DNA from: CALLVY01 sp937899855
GTDB lineage: Bacteria > Bacteroidota > Bacteroidia > Chitinophagales > Saprospiraceae
Direction of reading: 5' to 3'
Assembly: GCA_039820405.1 (NCBI GenBank)
Contig: JBCBQC010000186.1
Coordinates: forward strand, 1-5,406
Length of the DNA: 5,406 nucleotides
Position numbers and translations under genes: made by a program. Of this stretch, positions 1-4,924 are shown piece by piece; position 1 is the stretch's first letter, and each line of letters begins with the position of its first letter. The notes under the pieces are model-generated. The model was not told where the DNA came from. It saw nothing but the letters and a program-made list of their open reading frames with translations, and searched no databases.

Positions 1-1
1 A

Positions 2-70
2 AAGTGCTTACGAAAAAAGTTGATTGAGGGCTTGAGCATTACCATAGAATACCTGCTTAAATTTTTGTAG
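2..70 (+). CDS. possible 3' end of an upstream gene (partial)
   Basis: This frame is open from the window edge to a TAG at 68-70 and gives 22 residues. It contains the stretch LIEGLSITIEYL. That stretch resembles LRELSIDIEYF in the 85-aa protein encoded at 233-490, which is the main reason to think it is coding and not chance. If real, it is the C-terminus of a gene starting outside the window, perhaps a relative of the 85-aa gene. The fragment is too short to assign a function, and a chance open frame of this length is common. Confidence 0.25.
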   Translation, partial: KCLRKKLIEGLSITIEYLLKFL

Positions 71-80
71 ATTGTATAAA

Positions 81-104
81 CTTTTGCAGACTAAATGTGC
101 AAAA
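81..104. promoter_or_regulatory. inverted repeat, possible operator
   Basis: CTTTTGCA at 81-88 is mirrored by TGCAAAA at 98-104, with a 9-base spacer. One extra A interrupts a longer match that would end in the G at 106. The repeat lies in an AT-rich stretch just before and over the possible start of the 43-codon ORF at 95. It could be a dimeric repressor site or a weak RNA hairpin. I could not find a convincing Bacteroidota-type promoter (TTTG with TAnnTTTG) at the right spacing here. Confidence 0.3.
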
Positions 105-226
105 AGTTCGGCCATTGTACGTTGAGTATACCCCCTAATGGACCATATGTGAGGAAAAAACCACGATCCAGCGAAGAAAAAGTTAGGATCGAGCTAGGAT
201 TCGGCGAGGATGAAGTTTTGAAATAA
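95..226 (+). CDS. small hypothetical protein (43 aa)
   Basis: An ATG at 95 opens a 43-codon frame ending in TAA at 224-226. The peptide begins MCKKFGHC. It has a basic middle (RKKPRSSEEK) and a more acidic end (GFGEDEVLK). A later GTG at 149 would give only 25 residues. The main support is position: the stop lies six bases before the ATG of the 85-aa gene, in the same direction, as expected for a two-gene transcript. The two early cysteines (C2, C8) are the only notable residues. There is no recognisable domain, and the frame could be non-coding. Confidence 0.35.
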   Translation: MCKKFGHCTLSIPPNGPYVRKKPRSSEEKVRIELGFGEDEVLK

Positions 227-232
227 TCACGT

Positions 233-490
233 ATGAATGTATCACAATATCCGCCTGGGGATGGTATTCCGTTTGATGATCTGCCGCTGAGGATCAGTAA
301 AAAGATGCTGCGAATTCATTTCGAGGTCGCCGATGGGCGAACACTGCGGCGGAACATCTTTACCGACGAAAGATTGCGAGAGCTTTCGATTGACATTGAG
401 TACTTCGATCGACCCTCCACGCGTAATCTCACCCTGGAGGAAACGCGTCGGATTTACGAGTTCTTCAATATCCGAAAGCTCCGCTTGTGA
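233..490 (+). CDS. hypothetical protein, 85 aa
   Basis: I do not recognise this protein. It has an ATG start after an AT-rich segment without a Shine-Dalgarno sequence, and a TGA stop that sits directly before a long hairpin at 491-534, so it looks like the last gene of a transcript. The product is charged and soluble-looking, with no membrane segment or signal peptide. Residues 18-60 (LPLRISKKMLRIHF, then RLRELSIDIEYF) suggest alternating beta strands. Residues 66-80 (LTLEETRRIYEFFNI) suggest a terminal helix. The size and composition would fit a small regulator or accessory protein of a mobile element, but nothing visible proves DNA binding. A complementary-strand frame of similar length covers the same bases. 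It is less likely because its product has poorer composition and no good context. Confidence 0.6.
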   Translation: MNVSQYPPGDGIPFDDLPLRISKKMLRIHFEVADGRTLRRNIFTDERLRELSIDIEYFDRPSTRNLTLEETRRIYEFFNIRKLRL

Positions 491-534
491 ATTTGCCTGC
501 GACATCCCGGTTTACGGGGATGTCGCCGGCAAAT
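491..534. terminator. long near-perfect hairpin after the 85-aa gene
   Basis: The arms 491-508 and 517-534 pair over 18 positions with a single mismatch (T498 against C527), around an 8-base loop at 509-516. The left arm begins at the base after the TGA stop codon. A weak T-rich run (CATTTTAGTTT) follows the right arm, and the left arm is preceded by few A residues, so it is only a moderate intrinsic terminator by sequence. It may also protect the 3' end of the RNA. The near-perfect symmetry is unusual for a plain terminator. Confidence 0.65.
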
Positions 535-565
535 CATTTTAGTTTCCATTTCTCCTTCAAACGAC

Positions 566-590
566 AAGCCCCGGCTCCCAACCGGGGCTT
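566..590 (+). terminator. intrinsic (Rho-independent) terminator
   Basis: AAGCCCCGG at 566-574 pairs perfectly with CCGGGGCTT at 582-590 around a 7-base loop. The stem is GC-rich and is followed by TCTTTATT. This is the textbook layout of an intrinsic terminator for + strand transcripts. It is the second strong hairpin in 100 bases, so read-through from the left unit into the 705-5406 gene block should be low, and that block should have its own promoter between about 591 and 704. Confidence 0.8.
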
Positions 591-603
591 TCTTTATTGC
601 CGG

Positions 604-660
604 AACTGGGAATATCGCGTAACATCTCGTAATAACTGGGAATATCGCGTAGCATCCCGT
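604..660. repeat. two 27-bp direct repeats, 30-bp period
   Basis: Copies at 604-630 and 634-660 share AACTGGGAATATCGCGTA as their first 18 bases and differ at only two of 27 positions (A/G at the 19th, T/C at the 24th). Three bases (AAT) separate them. A period of 30 bases is close to three helical turns, so a protein bound to each copy would sit on the same face of the DNA. The position, after the terminators and before the first gene of the long block, suits a regulator site, an iteron or a recombination site. Two copies cannot decide among these. Confidence 0.8.
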
Positions 661-687
661 CAGCTATTTGCCTTTGCCACAGTATTC

Positions 688-704
688 CACCCAACTTGTG
701 GGTG
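688..704 (+). promoter_or_regulatory. small hairpin touching the start codon at 705
   Basis: CACCCA at 688-693 pairs with TGGGTG at 699-704 around a 5-base loop. The right arm ends at the base before the ATG at 705. In RNA this would fold the leader immediately upstream of the start and could lower initiation or make it switchable. The stem is only six pairs, four of them GC, so it may be chance. Confidence 0.35.
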
Positions 705-1151
705 ATGATTAAATACCTCGGAATCGGAATTTTACTTGCGCAACTTTTTACGAGCGCTTCGAAGGACTTCAAGGAACAGTTGTCGTTCCGGTTTCTCGCG
801 CTTTCGAAAAGTGATTTCTCTTTCCTGAGCGGTGAGTTGAAAGTCAGTTTTGCGGTCCTAAATAAAAACCCGATTGATCTAACCATAAAGGGTCTACAAG
901 GGGTTTTTACCCACGCTGACAATGCTATTGCGCAAGTCGCTATTGAATCTGATAAAGCGATTGTATCTCTGCCGTCCGGGGTTGAAAAACAAATACGTGC
1001 GACGATCGTCCTGGACAATGAATCGGTAGCAAAACACTTAGAACAGGTATTCACTGATGGCAAGGTATTGAGCCCAATACTTTTTTCAGGTCAGCTAAAG
1101 GTAGCTGACGTATGGATTGACATCAATGCCGAAATCCCCCTGACACCATGA
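705..1151 (+). CDS. membrane-anchored protein with LEA14/WHy-like pattern, 148 aa
   Basis: The chosen start is the ATG at 705. A TTG at 696 and a GTG at 702 are in frame but would only add residues WV-type before the same hydrophobic N-terminus. Residues 4-17 (YLGIGILLAQLFTS) form one hydrophobic segment, either an anchor or an uncleaved signal. The rest looks all-beta: residues 45-68 contain VSFAVLNKNPIDLTIKGL, matching the NP-containing strand pattern seen in LEA14/WHy domains, followed by strands near 73-82, 85-91, 96-104 and a C-terminal WIDINAEIPL. Family membership is inferred from this pattern only. In this fold the domain is a beta sandwich, so the protein may be a membrane-tethered structural or accessory part. 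Its stop overlaps the next start (ATGA at 1148), which argues for coupled translation with the transglutaminase-like gene. It is the first gene of the long block. Confidence 0.7.
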   Translation: MIKYLGIGILLAQLFTSASKDFKEQLSFRFLALSKSDFSFLSGELKVSFAVLNKNPIDLTIKGLQGVFTHADNAIAQVAIESDKAIVSLPSGVEKQIRATIVLDNESVAKHLEQVFTDGKVLSPILFSGQLKVADVWIDINAEIPLTP

Positions 1152-2866
1152 GTGCCGCTGCGACTGGCATCAAGCCACACAATCCGAAAAAGTCCCTGAT
1201 TTACCGAAAGGGGAAGACCGCGGATATTGTCCGCGTGGTACTCAACGTAGAGGGGAGCGACCGCGACGATACGCAAGACTTTGCACGGCAATTTGAGCCG
1301 ACCGTCGAAGGACTACGACGCCTTTACCGATGGGTCAAACACAACTTCCGCTACCAGGAAGATCCGCCGGGGGTGCAATGGATACAGACGCCCTCCTATC
1401 TGTTCCATGAGACGCAGGTGGGGGACTGCAAAAGCTTCACCGTATTTATTTGCTCCGTCCTGCACAATATGGGATTGGACTACATGATCCGCTTTACGGC
1501 CTACCATCGCCGGATTCGACGACTCACCCACGTTTATCCCGTCGCAATTCTGCCAGGAGGTAAAAAGGTCCCTATGGACGTGGTATACAGCGTGGTTAAG
1601 GGCGGGCCACGAATACTACCGGATCACTTGGATAAATTTGGCCGCGAACGGCCCTTTACGCATAAACAAGACTTCTTAAAAACGTCAAATATGACTTCGA
1701 TTTACAAGCTTGGCGCCCTCCCCGCGGGGGCCTCGGATACCGCGGTACAGATCAACGCGGCGATCAAAGACATCGACCCCCGTGTCGTTGCTGATGGCCC
1801 TGGGGACGTCACCCTGATGTCCAAGGGTGAGTTCGACCGTTGGATTAAGGCGGAGCGGATGGAGCTTCTGGCCCAAAACTCCACAAGCGAATCCTCTGCG
1901 GCCAAATACAAAGGTGCTGCACAGGCAATCAAGCAGGGCAGTATTGCCGGGATCGGTTCGATGGGCTCCAAAATGGCCCGCGACATCGACCTGTACCTCA
2001 AGACGACTGCCCAGCAGCGAGAACCGGCTTTCACCCTTCCTCCCGAAATGGTAGGCCACGCCGTTGGCGGTCTGCTGGATTGGATCAAAAATGCCTTCAA
2101 AGTCTTCATCAACTGGCTGGTCAAGGGCCCGATGACGATCATGTCGCCATACTTCATCTTCCTCTTTCTCAAACGCCGGACGACGAAGAAAATCGAGGCA
2201 CGGCGTCATAAGCAGATCAAGACCTTTAAGTGGATCATGAATACCACCAAGATGGATCAAAAGCAACTGTCGGGGATGATGTACAATGGTATTCTCAAGA
2301 AAACGGGCTATACCCCTCAGAAAATCCTCAATTCCCGGGGACCGAAAATCAGTGGTGGTTTCTTAGCGGTCATTGGTAAGGTCATCGGCTTCGTTTTCAA
2401 AGCGATTTCCGTGGTAATCAACGTGATCAAGAAAATCGTGAACCTCTTCCGGAAAAAGAAAAGTGATGCGGGGGATATTGGCCAGGACGGCATGTCCGAC
2501 GTGCGGCTCCTGGAGGAGTTGCCGGAAGGAACCGAACCGGCTGGTGAAACGAGTGGGAAAACCGATGGGGGAGCGGAAGGTGGCCAGGAGACCGGCGGAG
2601 GCAGTGGAGGTGGCTGGGGCCCCTTTCGCAAAGGAAAAAAGACGGGCCCCCGCGATGGGGGAGCCAGTGGCGAAAGTGGGAGCAGTGGATCGAGTTCGGG
2701 AGGGTATGAACCCGATTACGGTGGATCGAGTGGTGGTCCCTCCTACGACGGCCGAGAATATGCCGGTGGACCGACCTACGCTGGCCCTAATGGGTCCTCG
2801 AACAATACCATGATGATGGGGCTCGGCCTGGCGGCCGTGATGGCGCTCATGGTCATGAAGAAGTAA
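1148..2866 (+). CDS. transglutaminase-like protein with membrane segments and Gly-rich tail, 572 aa
   Basis: The N-terminal third resembles the transglutaminase-like (papain-fold) superfamily. A helix near 52-67 (GLRRLYRWVKHNFRYQ) is followed by GDCKSFTVF with Cys94, THVYPV with His128 and PMDVVY with Asp144. These give a Cys-His-Asp triad in the right order and spacing. Family members crosslink, cleave or transfer amide bonds; the substrate here is unknown. Hydrophobic stretches lie near 303-341 and 403-434, each followed by basic clusters (KRR, RRHK, RKKK). Residues about 462-552 are Gly/Ser-rich and disordered-looking with Tyr, and the extreme C-terminus (556-570, rich in Met, Ala, Leu) ends in KK and could be an anchor. 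There is no clear signal peptide. It is coupled to the preceding gene by an ATGA overlap. The product could be a virion-entry or cell-wall enzyme of a membrane-containing virus, or a host envelope enzyme. The fold call is fairly firm; the role is inference. Confidence 0.8.
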   Translation: MSAAATGIKPHNPKKSLIYRKGKTADIVRVVLNVEGSDRDDTQDFARQFEPTVEGLRRLYRWVKHNFRYQEDPPGVQWIQTPSYLFHETQVGDCKSFTVFICSVLHNMGLDYMIRFTAYHRRIRRLTHVYPVAILPGGKKVPMDVVYSVVKGGPRILPDHLDKFGRERPFTHKQDFLKTSNMTSIYKLGALPAGASDTAVQINAAIKDIDPRVVADGPGDVTLMSKGEFDRWIKAERMELLAQNSTSESSAAKYKGAAQAIKQGSIAGIGSMGSKMARDIDLYLKTTAQQREPAFTLPPEMVGHAVGGLLDWIKNAFKVFINWLVKGPMTIMSPYFIFLFLKRRTTKKIEARRHKQIKTFKWIMNTTKMDQKQLSGMMYNGILKKTGYTPQKILNSRGPKISGGFLAVIGKVIGFVFKAISVVINVIKKIVNLFRKKKSDAGDIGQDGMSDVRLLEELPEGTEPAGETSGKTDGGAEGGQETGGGSGGGWGPFRKGKKTGPRDGGASGESGSSGSSSGGYEPDYGGSSGGPSYDGREYAGGPTYAGPNGSSNNTMMMGLGLAAVMALMVMKK

Positions 2867-2906
2867 CACCAATTTTCATCAATTTACATCAAAAAAACTG
2901 TCAGAT

Positions 2907-3116
2907 ATGCCAACGAAATCACGAGGTCGTACGGCCAAAGCTTTGCCTAAAACGAAAACGTTTAACGGTAAGCGGTACACGAAAACGTCTTGCAGCACTA
3001 GCAAGCCGAATTCGAAAAAAAAGGCGGCCGCACATCGTAAGGCGGGTAAGAAAAAATTCGCCCGGGTAGAGTACGATGCAAAGAATAAAACGCACTGCGT
3101 CTACACCCGCGGATAG
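2907..3116 (+). CDS. small, highly basic protein, 69 aa
   Basis: The start is the ATG at 2907, behind a 40-base AT-rich leader without a Shine-Dalgarno sequence. Of 69 residues, 16 are Lys and 6 are Arg, against only two acidic ones, so the net charge is near +20. Residues 19-24 (FNGKRY), a central Lys/Ala-rich helix-like part (37-50) and FARVEY at 51-56, then CVYTR near the end, give a strand-helix-strand-strand outline. As far as I recall, this outline recurs in small basic proteins of phages and archaeal viruses. Two cysteines (29 and 64) could pair or bind a metal with His43 and His63. A nucleic-acid-binding role, such as genome condensation in a virion, is the natural inference from charge and from the neighbouring beta-rich proteins. 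A small RNA-binding protein is an alternative. Confidence 0.7.
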   Translation: MPTKSRGRTAKALPKTKTFNGKRYTKTSCSTSKPNSKKKAAAHRKAGKKKFARVEYDAKNKTHCVYTRG

Positions 3117-3158
3117 GCCGATTCAACTCCATTTTTTCAAATTTTCAATTTTTCGCAA

Positions 3159-3659
3159 ATGTGCGATTGTCAAAAAACTAGCAGAATGCGCAAAGGAAAG
3201 AAAAAGACCAAATATAATGTCGAGCGGCTTGTTGCTGTTGGACTGGGTAGCGCTGCCGCTCTGGGGTCCAACATGCTGATCAACCAGATCACTGCTTCCC
3301 TCGATGAGGAGAAGAAAGCGACGCTACGGAAAGTTTCTCCGCTTCTCAAGGCTGGTGTCGGATACCTACTCATCTCGGAAGTCGACGAGCAAATGGTAAA
3401 TGACTTTGGACTCGGTATGATTGCCGGTGCCGCCGCAGAAGGCGCCATGACCTACTTCCCGGAGTACATCCAAATCAGTGGCGTCGCTGGTTTCTGGGGT
3501 GATGAGGGAGGATTCTACAGCGACATCGGTTCGATGTATAGCGAACTACCCCTGGACGCTATGGGTTCTCGCTTACTCGATGAGGGGCCCGCTGACGACC
3601 ATGCCGTGATGGGCTACGATTACGAACGAGGCGAAGCCCTTGATATGACCGTAAGCTGA
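3159..3659 (+). CDS. probable membrane protein with basic N-end and acidic C-end, 166 aa
   Basis: The frame has two plausible starts. ATG 3159 follows an AT-rich leader like those of its neighbours. ATG 3186 would begin with MRKGKKKTKYN and give 157 residues. The N-terminus is strongly basic. Hydrophobic, small-residue-rich segments follow at about 22-43 (LVAVGLGSAAALGSN), 62-73 and 83-98 (GLGMIAGAAAEGAM), separated by a charged helix at 48-60. From residue 74 on, the chain is markedly acidic, with only two Arg and no Lys. This fits a small membrane protein with opposite charges on the two sides, or one that bridges membrane or DNA and a capsid layer. I know no family for it. It sits between the basic protein and the first beta-rich protein, so a structural role in the same particle is reasonable but unproven. 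Confidence 0.7.
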   Translation: MCDCQKTSRMRKGKKKTKYNVERLVAVGLGSAAALGSNMLINQITASLDEEKKATLRKVSPLLKAGVGYLLISEVDEQMVNDFGLGMIAGAAAEGAMTYFPEYIQISGVAGFWGDEGGFYSDIGSMYSELPLDAMGSRLLDEGPADDHAVMGYDYERGEALDMTVS

Positions 3660-3706
3660 TCCCCTTCATTTCCAATTCATTTTTCCTAATCCAAAAAGAC
3701 TAAAAA

Positions 3707-4417
3707 ATGCAACGTCTTCACCATACGCGATCTCGTAAACTGCTCACGGATTTGCGGACCAAAGCCGGTCAAATCGGTTTGCCGGTCGACTCCGTACGCC
3801 CTCACCGATTGCTGCTGTACGCCCCCTTGCTGTCCGATGACAGTGCTATTGAGTTCGCGCTCGACCGTCGCCAGGGCGAACGCCCCCTGGAAATCCGCCT
3901 TGACGAGAACGACGCGTTTCTCTGCCATGCCGCCGGGCTTGCGCTCCACGGCGTACCGATCATTGGCGGGCGGGAGCTGCCCGCCATCGTCGAACGCCTC
4001 CATTACCCCGATCCAAATGTTTTCAATGGCCCCGCAATTGGAGGCGTCACTGAGCTGCAAAGTTTGGAAATGGTATACAATGGCCTTCTCCAGATCGAGA
4101 CCGAACAGGACATCCGTTTGAAGCAGTACGACACCAGCGTCTTTCGTACGGTGCCGGAGGTACAGAAATCGGCCACTACCGTCCCGCAAACCTGTGAAAA
4201 TGCGATCAAGGACCTCGATACCGCATTTATGTTTTACGGAGGGTCGCGGAACGACATCCGCATCCTGCTCAACTCCGCGGGCGGTAACTACGCCGCCATT
4301 TCCGGGGTTGCCGACACCCGGGTTAACTATGCCGTCTTGATCTTGGAGGGAATAATCATGACGGGCGCCTCGAAGAAGGCCACCGCCGGTGCCATCCATA
4401 AGATTTTCCGCGGCTAA
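3707..4417 (+). CDS. candidate capsid-like beta-rich protein, 236 aa
   Basis: The start is the ATG at 3707, preceded by CTAAAAA and no Shine-Dalgarno sequence. After a basic N-terminal arm (about 1-34, with RSRKLLTDLRTKAG) the chain reads as successive strands: RLLLYAPLL (34-42), SAIEFALD (46-53), PLEIRLDENDAF (60-71), then MVYNGLLQIETEQDI (122-136), FRTVP (146-150), FMFYGGSRNDIRILLN (174-189) and NYAVLILEGIIM (207-218). A basic arm followed by many strands, without catalytic-looking motifs, is typical of jelly-roll virion proteins. The length is short for a double jelly roll and long for a minimal single one. The next gene encodes a second, smaller beta-rich protein, as in virus groups that build capsids from two single-jelly-roll proteins. 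I cannot prove the fold from sequence. A non-viral assembly protein is possible. Confidence 0.75.
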   Translation: MQRLHHTRSRKLLTDLRTKAGQIGLPVDSVRPHRLLLYAPLLSDDSAIEFALDRRQGERPLEIRLDENDAFLCHAAGLALHGVPIIGGRELPAIVERLHYPDPNVFNGPAIGGVTELQSLEMVYNGLLQIETEQDIRLKQYDTSVFRTVPEVQKSATTVPQTCENAIKDLDTAFMFYGGSRNDIRILLNSAGGNYAAISGVADTRVNYAVLILEGIIMTGASKKATAGAIHKIFRG

Positions 4418-4434
4418 CGCCTTTCCGACCATCG

Positions 4435-4468
4435 CCTGGAGTATCTCCCTAAACGGAGATACTCCGGG
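4435..4468 (+). terminator. strong hairpin between the two beta-rich genes
   Basis: GGAGTATCTCC at 4438-4448 pairs perfectly with GGAGATACTCC at 4455-4465 around a 6-base loop. Three more pairs (one of them T-G) extend the stem to 4435-4468. It lies 17 bases after the TAA of the 236-aa gene and 15 bases before the ATG of the 146-aa gene. No T run follows (GAAAACATC), so it is not a standard intrinsic terminator. It may be an RNA-processing or stability element, or a partial terminator, setting a different dose of the two proteins. Confidence 0.55.
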
Positions 4469-4483
4469 GAAAACATCTGCGAT

Positions 4484-4924
4484 ATGCACAAGTATTTGTA
4501 TCCCAACGTACCCGGGCAGACCCGTATTTACAACCACACTTTTGAGGTACCGATCAATCCTAACCAAAACGAGTTCAAGCTGGAAGAAAAATCGGCGATC
4601 GAACACGAGCGGATTCTGGGGGTCTGGGTTGCCAGTCCGGGCGGTACCGGTATCAACGGGTCGAGTATGATTTCCCAAGCGGTTTTTGATGCTGCTTACA
4701 TTTCTCTACGCGAGGATGAGACCATCGTCGCTAAGAATATCCCGCTCCGGCGGATCAAGCAATGCAATGACAATGGCCTGCCCTTTTTTGTCGACATGAA
4801 TAAAGTTGACATGGTCGAGTCTAGCATTAAAATCGGCGGGATCAATGATATTGCCGACGCGGACCTGAGCGATCGCGTGATCCAGTTTACCTTTGACTTC
4901 ATCAAATTGAGCAAGCGCAAATGA
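4484..4924 (+). CDS. second beta-rich, possibly structural protein, 146 aa
   Basis: The start is the ATG at 4484, 16 bases after the intergenic hairpin, without a Shine-Dalgarno sequence. The chain has no membrane segment. It seems mostly beta: RIYNHTFEVPIN (14-25), RILGVWVAS (43-51), AVFDAAYISLRED (66-78), IVAKNIPLRRI (81-91), PFFVDMN (100-106), SSIKIGG (113-119) and VIQFTFDFIK (132-141), with a short basic end (KLSKRK). The Gly-rich turn at 52-60 joins two strand blocks. This fits a compact single-domain beta sandwich, for example a second capsid, vertex or decoration protein beside the 236-aa protein. There is no family I can name with confidence. Its TGA overlaps the next ATG (ATGA at 4921), so translation of the two is probably coupled. 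Confidence 0.7.
   Translation: MHKYLYPNVPGQTRIYNHTFEVPINPNQNEFKLEEKSAIEHERILGVWVASPGGTGINGSSMISQAVFDAAYISLREDETIVAKNIPLRRIKQCNDNGLPFFVDMNKVDMVESSIKIGGINDIADADLSDRVIQFTFDFIKLSKRK

Noticed and set aside
60..90. Bacteroidota-type promoter (TTTG with TAnnTTTG)
   Set aside because: TTTG words occur at 64-67 and 83-86, but the -7 element would read AACTTTTG and the spacing of about 11 bases is too short.
242..505. 87-codon - strand frame opposite the 85-aa gene
   Set aside because: Its start lies inside the left arm of the hairpin at 491-534 and it has no partner gene. The + strand frame fits the downstream terminator and the upstream small ORF.
604..660. CRISPR array
   Set aside because: Only two copies with three bases between them, no spacer-sized unique sequence and no cas gene nearby.
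487..705. 72-codon + strand frame across the hairpins and direct repeats
   Set aside because: It translates both terminator-like hairpins and both repeats, and gives a repetitive product (NWEYRV twice) with no plausible domain.
557..1063. 168-codon - strand frame opposite the 148-aa gene
   Set aside because: It overlaps a + strand frame with a clear hydrophobic N-terminus, a domain-like strand pattern and a coupled stop/start. The - strand product also reads through the terminator and repeats.
1685..2266. Overlapping - strand frames (193 and 156 codons) inside the transglutaminase-like gene
   Set aside because: Both lie wholly inside the better supported 572-aa gene, have Arg/Pro/Ser-rich low-quality products and no gene context.
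2317..2872. - strand and alternative + strand frames over the Gly/Ser-rich region
   Set aside because: Repetitive GGN and AGN codons keep all frames open. The products are low-complexity and explained by the Gly-rich tail of the 572-aa protein.
3686..4678. 330-codon open frame on the - strand opposite the two beta-rich genes
   Set aside because: It covers two + strand frames with coherent strand patterns, good starts and an ATGA junction, and it runs through the intergenic hairpin. Its product has no recognisable motif and reads like a reverse-complement shadow.
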